Source: Myoxocephalus aenaeus
Taxonomy: Eukaryota > Chordata > Actinopteri > Perciformes > Cottidae
Length of the DNA stretch: 64,000 nt
Direction: 5' to 3'
Assembly: GCA_038501785.1 (NCBI GenBank)
Contig: JBAMJR010000066.1
Location: 525,001-589,000 of the forward strand
Position 1 is the stretch's first letter, and the number at the start of each line of letters is the position of its first letter. The notes under the pieces are model-generated. The model ran no database searches and had not been told where the DNA came from. It saw nothing but the letters and a program-made list of their open reading frames with translations. Of this stretch, positions 56,247 to 64,000 are shown piece by piece. The position numbers were made by a program, and so were the translations under genes.

Positions 56247-59200
56247 GTGTTGGTGTTTGACTTCGGCAGTGAGGTGTATGTGTGGCACGGTAAAGAGGTG
56301 ACTCTGGCCCAGAGGAAAGTGGCCTTCCAGCTCGCCAAACACCTTTGGAACGGGACGTTTGACTACACCTGCTGTGACGTCAACCCGCTGGACCCTGGAG
56401 GCTGCAACACGCTCATTCCCAGGTGAGGAACAGATAACGTTGTATTGACTTGAGGATTAGTCTAACCTTTTGTTAACCCACATTTTAAACTTATTTAACC
56501 CCAAAACTAAGTCTTAACTTATAAGTAACTGGTGGACTAACTATTGTCCCCATAATGTGACCGTGTGAATGCATTTATGTCCCCACAACATCACTAATAA
56601 ACACACATAAACACATCTGTATTTCTGTTCTTGGCAGGACCCTCACTACTTTCCATTACTTCCTCTTTAAATAGTCTCTTGATGATGATGATCATAATAA
56701 CTGTATTTATATAGCAAAGCATGACAACATAACAACATATTTTTAGCCACAATGATTATAAACTATATCTAAAAAAAACAATAGAGGACATAAAACTTTA
56801 TTTAAAGCTCTTTTGATTTAACACAGCACAAAGTTTAATCTTGACATCTTCTCTGTTTTCTTCAGGAAGGGCCAGGGCCGTCCTGATTGGGCGATATTCG
56901 GCAGGCTGACGGAGCACAACGAGACGATCTTGTTCAAGGAGAAGTTCGTGGACTGGACCGAAGCGAAGTCGCCGACACCGAAGGAAGACGGCGAGCTCGT
57001 ACCTGAGCTGAAGGTGCAAATCCAGGAGCAGTTGGTTGCACACTGGGATTGAAACGAGAATGAGTGGATGCTGTGCAAAACATCTTAGAGAGGAATGATC
57101 GCTTGTGTCATCGTTGACGGCTAAAATATCGTTGCCCGTCAGATCGCGCAGGAAGTCATCATCACTTCTTGAAATGTACGTTCATCGTAAATCTCACCTG
57201 GGATCTTTGCGTCGTGTTTCTCTCAGGAGGCCCCGGGGCGAGAATGCCGGCCGTACGACGCCACCTTGATGCTGCCCCTCCTCCAGTCGGCCATTTCCAC
57301 CATCTTGGACGGGTTGAACGTCGGCCGCGGCCACGGCCCGGTGGAGACCGAGGACCGCATGAGGACTCAGGAGATCAGCACGGCGTCGGTGGACGTCTGG
57401 CACATCCTGGAGTTCGACTACAGCCGCCTGCCACGCCAGAGCATCGGCCAGTTCCACGAGGGAGACGCCTACGTGGTCAAGTGGAAGTACACGGTCAACA
57501 CCTCAGGTTAGATGCAATTTACACCTGCTGTAAAACATCATAAACAAAAAGGTTAAGATTTCCGTTTGCACAGGGAGATAAACGTTATTATCGACGGTTC
57601 AATATTCAAAATGAGTATTTTGTTGATGTTTTTGTGTCAGTTGGTCGCAGGCAGAACCCCGAGGCGAGGAGCAGCGGGCCGGGGAAGGAGAAGTGCTGCT
57701 ACTTCTTCTGGCAGGGTCGACACTCCACCGTCAGCGAGAAGGGAACGTCAGCGCTGATGACGGTGGAGCTGGACGAGGAAAGAGGGGCGCAGGTACGGGA
57801 AACGAGGCAGATAATCAAAACGGTGGACAGGTCAATATTTGAGTGCTGTTATATCACAAAATAAGCCTGTTTTTATGTCGACGCTAATTTTGTAGCATCC
57901 CAAGTTAGTGAAGGATATTCAGATGTTTTCCTTATCTAAGAGCATGTACTCATTAATATAGTGTTTTGTTTGCATTGTAGGTTCATAACTGGTTTCCCGT
58001 CTCTGTTTCAGGTTCAGGTGCAGCAAGGAAAGGAGCCTCCATGCTTCCTTCAGTGCTTCAGCGGAGGGATGATCGTCCACGCTGGCAAGAGGGAGGAGGA
58101 GGAGGAGAACACTCAGAGTACATTTTTTTTTACATATCTGCTTTTTCTTCCCGTTATTTATCTAATTCCTGACTATTACCAGGACAATATTTTAAAATAG
58201 GTTCTGCAAAGGATGTGTGCTTGTAGGTTCTTATTTTTCCTGCATATTCGTTAAATTCACGCAGCAGGTCATGATTATTAAACATCTACTGCCAATTGGA
58301 ATATAAATACAAATCAATATGCAGTATGTTTAAGAATAATTAATGTCTTGACTAAATCGCTGGAGATTTGTATAATAATGACGATTATCATCATCATTTG
58401 ATTAGAATTATGCCTTTTCTTGCAAAAGTTTTACTTTTTTTTCACCGTTCAAGTGTTGAGCGATAGATGCTTTAATACTTTACTCCCCGCCCGTCTGCTC
58501 CCAGGTGAGTGGCGTCTGTACTGCGTGCGCGGCGAGGTGCCGGTGGAGGGCCACCTGCTGGAGGTGGCGTGTCACTGCAGCAGCCTGCGCTCCAGAGCCT
58601 CCATGATCCTGCTCAACATCAACAAGGCCATCATCTACCTGTGGCACGGCTCCAAGACGCAGCTGCACACCCGCGGTGTGGGAAACACGGCCGCGCTCAA
58701 GATCAAGGACCAGTGAGTTTCTTTTTAAGGAAGTTCCAAGAGGACTTTTCAATAAATTACTACAACTATGTGGGTGTTGTGTTTTTTTTTTTTTGGTCGC
58801 CATGACATGTGATTTCTGTCTCCCCTCTCAGGTGTCCTCTGGAGGCGGGTCTCCACAGCAGCAGTAAGGTGACCATCCATGAGTGTGATGAGGGAGTGGA
58901 GCCTCCGGGCTTCTGGGAGGCTCTGGGGAGAAAAGACAGGAAGGCCTACGACTGCATGCTGCAAGGTACACGCACTTACCTACCCTGATGACATACACTT
59001 GTACTTCCACTCTGACCTCAGACACAACTAGTATGACTGGATATAATAGTAACAAAAAAAAAATCATTTTTTAATGGTGGTTTTCCTTTCCAACTGTTTC
59101 TATCTTAAATTTAACAATGAAAGTCTCACATGCATCATTGTTTAAAGATGCTGTAAGGAACTTTTAACTGGTTTTGAATGTCTCGATTTAATACCTTCGT

Positions 59201-60309
59201 AAATAAACGAGAAGATTGTCTCTGTCTGAATAGTTTTCCTTAATGCTCGTTGAAAAAGACTTTATGCGATCAACAACCAATCAAGATCAAGACAATAAAT
59301 ATATAAAGTCCTCGAGGATCGACGCGCCTCGCTGCTCCGTTATCATGTGAAACTTGAAGGTTTTTCTTTTTCAGATCCAGGGAAATTCAACTTCACCCCA
59401 CGGCTTTTCCAGCTGAGCAGCACGTCTGGAGACTTTGTGGCGAATGAGTTCTTCCACGCGTCCCGAGCCCCAGACCTGGTGAGCTCGCTGCCCTTCCTGC
59501 AGGAAGACCTGTACAACGCACCACAGCAACCAGGTGAGGCCCCCGGACGCTGACTGAACCTGAACGCTGCTGAACTTGTCTCAGACTGACGGATGTTCTA
59601 AAGCGATGCGACCGTTTCCCTCTCCGGCAGCGCTGTTCCTGGTGGATAACTTCCACGAGGTCTACCTGTGGCAGGGCTGGTGGCCTCAGGACAGCGAGAG
59701 CACCGGCTCGGCTCGCATCCGCTGGGACTCGGACAGAAAGTGTGCGATGGAGACGGTGCTGCAGTACTGCAAGGGTGAGAATAAAATGCTTTACTGGTTT
59801 GATACCTCATAGCTGCATTAGTGTATTATATAGATATTGGCCACTGATTAATATCCATAAATACAATACAAAGAAAATGCCATGATGTCACTTTGTTTTT
59901 AAGAGTTTAAAGTTATAATAGGACTTATTTTGAAACAATTTTGACCAAGAAAACATTTTTTTACATTTACTGTCCCTTTTAACTTTGATAAAGTGCCCAC
60001 ACTTTAACCAGAGCTACTCTCTCTCCATCTCTACCATTAAGAATGTATTATTAAATTGTAAGAGAAAATGAAAACTAACTAAACCAGCTGAGTATTCAGA
60101 AAAGACCAAATTATAACGCGTATTTAAATTAGGATTTTGAAAAGACGGTTTTCTCCTGCAGAGAAGAACGACAAGAAGCCTCAGAAGTCGTATCTGATCC
60201 ACGCCGGTCTGGAGCCGCTCACCTTCACCAACATGTTCCCCAGCTGGGAGCACAGAGAGGACGTGGCGGAGATCACAGAGAGGGTCAGACACACACACAC
60301 ACACACAGA

Positions 60310-60358
<49 letters not shown>

Positions 60359-62254
60359 CCCTCCACAGTAACATTGGTGCTGCTGGTGGAGTCACTCTTG
60401 CGTGTGTGATGTCATCCTGATGTCCGTACGCAGTCAGGAGGGTTCTTCTTTCTCGTGGTGGTCCAACCGCCTGCTGCCATGACAACAGCCTTCATGCTCT
60501 GTTCCCCTGCAGGAGGCGGAGGTGTGTAACCAGATCATCCTGGTGGAGGACGTGTTGGCCCGGCTCTGCCAGAACGCCTTCCCTCTGGCTCAGCTGCAGG
60601 CCCGGCCGCTCCCCGAGGGCGTGGACCCGCTCCGGCTGGAGGTCTACCTGTCGGACCAGGACTTTGAGGTCAGGGACCAGGATGTAGTTTGTAATGGAAG
60701 CAGGGTTACACATAAACACCCTTGTTTTAAAGAGCATGTCCCCCCCCCTCTCTTAATAAGACTTTTTAAATGATACATTCATAAAACTGAGTTTCTCATC
60801 ACAGGAGAATATCTGATCGAGTTGAAATTAAATTTGATTCTGTTTTTCTGTGAAGACGTTCGCCGTGTTTTACACTGAGGGGCGAATTAAAAAAGAAGGA
60901 ATGGCGGCCGCTGATCAATTGTGCATCACATGGAACCGCGAATGAAGTTACAGCACAAACACGTCCATTAAAGTTGCCGTGTCTTATTGAAAATAATATC
61001 CATGTGGCAGAGAATAAATGCGCGTTAAGCTAATGCTTTGGAGTCAGAGTGCCGCTTCCATCCGAACCTCCAATTAAGAGAGGAAAGGGAACAATGTAAT
61101 GCCAGAAGAGCAGAAGTTCTGCTTCCTGTTGAAAGTGATCATAGTTATGTATAAAATCGACTATTCAGAGGAGGATTTCCCCTCTAAAATCCACAAGTCC
61201 TCATTCATATCATCCATCCTAACGCCATCTAACTCTCACTTTACAGACCAAGTCGTAGGTGGATTAAGGTAAGAAGAGCCACTCGTGTGATTCGTCAGCA
61301 TTCAGGCGACCTGTCCTCCTCCATAGCACGTCAGCACTGTGTTTCCTTTCTCTTCTTTCTTTCTCAATGTGGTGTGAAAACTCCGTTTCACTCCCGGTCG
61401 TGGTGCCGGTTGGTGGAGGAGGAGGAAAGTCTGGCGCTTGGCTGCACAATTGCGTCTGAAAAGATTCCATCCGGATTACTGCGTTGAGATATTATAGTTC
61501 TGAAATATCGGCTGCAGTCACAAAAGGATTCTTCACACAGAAGATGATAAACGTAAAACGACACGGGAACTCATAAGATCCCATTATTGCTCCGGGAAAA
61601 AAAAGAGATGAAATATTAGGAATGATAAAAATAGAATCTCTCGTAGCGTCTAAGTTACAAGTATGTATTTATATAATTAGTTAATGTATACATTAAGGAT
61701 TTTATCGTATTTTTTAATTAGTAAATACATTTTTCACTCTCTCAAAACGTATTCTGATAATCAATTTATTTCTAATTATCGAGCAATAACATCAAATATT
61801 ATATCGGTAAATGTGAGGATGTGCTGCTTTTCTCTGTTTTGTATAATTTTGTATGATATATTTTGGGGGTTTTGAACTGTTGAGCTCCGGGAATTTTTTT
61901 TAGATCAAATGGAGCTACAAGATGAATTGATGGATCGTTGAGTCAAATGAAGTAAAAAAAAAAAAAAAAAAAACGTCTATTTTCTGTTTGTTTTCTATCA
62001 GAAATGGGCTTTGACGTAACCCCTCGCTGGAAAACTTTGATTCAGCAGTTTTTTTAACACGCTTCCTCAATATTCGATCCTGAGGTTGTGGATGAGGCGT
62101 TGAAACACGCTGGTCAAATGAACACGATAGAGAAGATCGAGACATTTAATTGTGCAGCCATCGTTCATTTCTTCTCCTCTTTAGAAGATGTCTGTTCTCG
62201 ACTACATGAAACTCCTGTGCTCTTCTCTGCTGCTGCTACTCTTCTCCTCACACA

Positions 62255-62311
<57 letters not shown>

Positions 62312-62780
62312 CACACCTTCCACCTGAGACCCTTTCCTCTGCACTTCACCATCTACTCTGCAGTCTGACTCACCGTCTGTCTTTGGAGCACAACATGGAG
62401 GCATGAAAACCACTGAAACCACTAAAGTGTGATGGGAGCCGAGCGCTCGGTACTTTATTAACACGACGTCAGTGTGTTGTCTTCCTCCTCAGGATTGACC
62501 AAACAGCAACATTATTAACAAATGTAAATGTAAAGAACGTGTACCGGATAAGTCCAAAATGTACAAGATGGTGCTTTTTATCTCATAGAAACGCTGATGA
62601 TGCACTTTTAATATGAATAATCTGAAACTTCCTTTTTAGAATTGACGTCTAACTGTGAGAGAACCAAGAAACCTTTTTCTTTTTACTTACTGTATCCACA
62701 GGGTTTATTTTGAAAGTTTGGAAAATGCTTTATTTTGTTTTTTAAGGTGAGCAATATTCCTATGCTATTTATTTATTTAC

Positions 62781-62840
<60 letters not shown>

Positions 62841-63200
62841 AAAAATAAATATATCTCTATAAAATATATACACACAAAAATAAATATATATATATATATA
62901 TTTTTTATTTTTTTTATTGAGATATATATATATATATTTTTATTGAGATACATATATATTTATATTTGTATTTGTATAGATAGAGATAAATATATATATA
63001 TATATATATATATATTAGACCCAAGAAACCTTTTTTTTTTTTTACTTACTGTATCCACAGGGTTTATTTTGAAAGTTTGGAAAATGCTTTATTTTGTTTT
63101 TTAAGGTGAGCAATATTCCTATATATATATATATATATAGATCGAGATAAAATTCATCCACATTCAAAAGGTTATATATATATTCTCCACATTCAAAAGG

Positions 63201-63272
<72 letters not shown>

Positions 63273-63716
63273 CCTTTTGAATGTGGATGAATTTTCTTTC
63301 ACACGTTTCAGACCTTCATCCGCTGATATTTCTTGGTGCTTTCACAGTTTTTGATCCAGTCAAAAGGAACCGGGCCTTCTGGTGTAGAACCTTTGTAAAC
63401 AGCAGTGATATCTAGAAACATTCAGACATGTTTATCTTAATAATCCACACTTTGAAAGTTGTAAACAATATTTAGGGACAGTTTCTTTGAGGTAAAAATA
63501 AATAAATAAAACTTACAGATCATAAAACATTTGTTACGTCATTGTTTTCTTTAATATGGTTGACGGTAGAAACACTTTATCTCTCTGATCAATGAACTGC
63601 ATGTGTCTCTTTTCTCCCCTCAATCGCAGAAAGCGTTGGAAATGACGAGAGAGGAATACGAAGGTTTACCAGGGTGGAAGCAAGTGAACTTAAAGAAGGT
63701 CAAAGGACTGTTTTGA
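56247..63716 (+). CDS. svil: Supervillin copy C, C-terminal 12 exons, 5'-truncated
   Basis: Exons: 56247-56422, 56866-57013, 57227-57506, 57641-57792, 58012-58117, 58505-58712, 58832-58965, 59375-59533, 59631-59774, 60162-60283, 60513-60668, 63630-63716. Lengths and phases are identical to copy B; the frame is open to the TGA (623 codons). Residue changes from copy B that I noticed are Thr to Ile (SAIST), Arg to Gln (RTQEIST) and Asn to Ser (CFSGG). The intron after exon 10 has only a short CA run (60288-60357), the empty site for the DIRS element. As in copy B, no N-terminal exons or start are visible, so this is a partial gene unless transcribed from an internal promoter. Confidence 0.88.
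60288..60357. repeat. CA microsatellite, empty DIRS site in copy C
   Basis: A single CA run of about 70 bp between SVIL exons 10 and 11, corresponding to the two CA blocks flanking the DIRS element in copy B. Confidence 0.9.
62764..63270. repeat. Expanded AT-rich/(TA)n block (unit 3)
   Basis: Long TA tracts including about 75 bp of pure TA at the end; longer than in units 1 and 2. Confidence 0.9.
63149..63295. repeat. Inverted duplication around a TA tract (unit 3 only)
   Basis: The 25 bases at 63149-63173 (AAAATTCATCCACATTCAAA plus AGGTT) are the exact reverse complement of 63271-63295. A partial second inverted copy is at 63185-63203. Units 1 and 2 have only the right-hand sequence. Confidence 0.8.
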
Positions 63717-64000
63717 GGACGTTTTTTTTTTTTTTTTCTCCGATGGAAGCGGATTGAAAACAACAACAACAACAACAACAACAAAGGAAACAGTTGGGAG
63801 GAAGCCTGTTTGGTGGGCAACACGCGAGGACGTCGGCACAGAAAGTATCTGAATCTGGAGGAAACGTACGAGGAGGATGAGGCTGGAGTCATGTTTTTAC
63901 CTTTTCAAACTTTATTATGTAAATGAAACTCACACGGTGTAAGAGAAGGTAAACAACAACAACAACAACAACAACAACCCAGCTGGTGTTTCTGTGTATT
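63717..64000 (+). other. svil: Supervillin copy C 3'UTR, cut by window end
   Basis: Colinear with 1967-2230, with longer CAA repeats. No poly(A) signal is reached inside the window. Confidence 0.5.

Larger units (their letters stand above)
60669..63629. other. Last SVIL intron, copy C (crosses the unit 2/3 border)
   Basis: 3.0-kb intron with a CA run (62250-62307) and a long AT-rich block (62764-63270). No gene inside. Confidence 0.6.
61660..64000. repeat. Tandem segmental duplication, start of unit 3
   Basis: The third copy begins with the same last SVIL intron and headpiece exon, and is cut by the window edge in the SVIL 3'UTR. It differs by a longer AT-rich block that includes an inverted copy of flanking sequence (63149-63295). 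Confidence 0.85.

Overview
The window is vertebrate, almost certainly teleost, nuclear DNA. It has intron-split vertebrate genes, long CA, TG and AT microsatellites, and a typical fish repeat load: a DIRS-type tyrosine-recombinase retrotransposon, an L2/CR1-like LINE, PIF/Harbinger-like and hAT-like DNA elements, and a multicopy intronless RING/B-box/PRY-SPRY TRIM family. I saw no operon, tRNA, rRNA or CRISPR array.

The dominant structure is a head-to-tail segmental duplication, all on the + strand. Unit 1 is about 1-28570, unit 2 about 28571-61659, and unit 3 runs from 61660 past the window end. Each unit reads, in order: last intron and villin-headpiece exon of supervillin (SVIL), SVIL 3'UTR, a 25-28 bp minisatellite, a three-exon acyl-CoA thioesterase/BAAT-family gene, a dead LINE, a Harbinger-like element, a TRIM gene, an hAT-like element, then the last 12 coding exons of the next SVIL copy. 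The final SVIL exon therefore lies across the unit border. SVIL copy A shows only its last exon (1880-1966). Copy B spans 16517-30457 and copy C 56247-63716. B and C are nearly identical and both start abruptly at the exon encoding VLVFDFGSEVYVWHG. The N-terminal part of supervillin is nowhere in the window.

The units differ by clear events. A 6374-bp DIRS element (20716-27089) sits in a CA repeat inside an intron of SVIL copy B and is absent from copy C. Unit 2 carries a second TRIM gene within a further 10.3-kb duplication, a 922-bp element nested in the Harbinger-like element, and another 1224-bp element with 3-bp target duplications. The minisatellite, the palindromic MITE and the LINE have different lengths or lesions in each unit.

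The genes need not work together. Supervillin is a membrane-cytoskeleton protein, the thioesterase acts on acyl-CoAs, and the TRIMs look like lineage-expanded E3-ligase or immune-type proteins. The likely meaning is a recent, unstable tandem array. It amplifies the thioesterase and TRIM genes and drags along a 5'-truncated SVIL. The main alternative is false duplication from merged haplotypes in the assembly.
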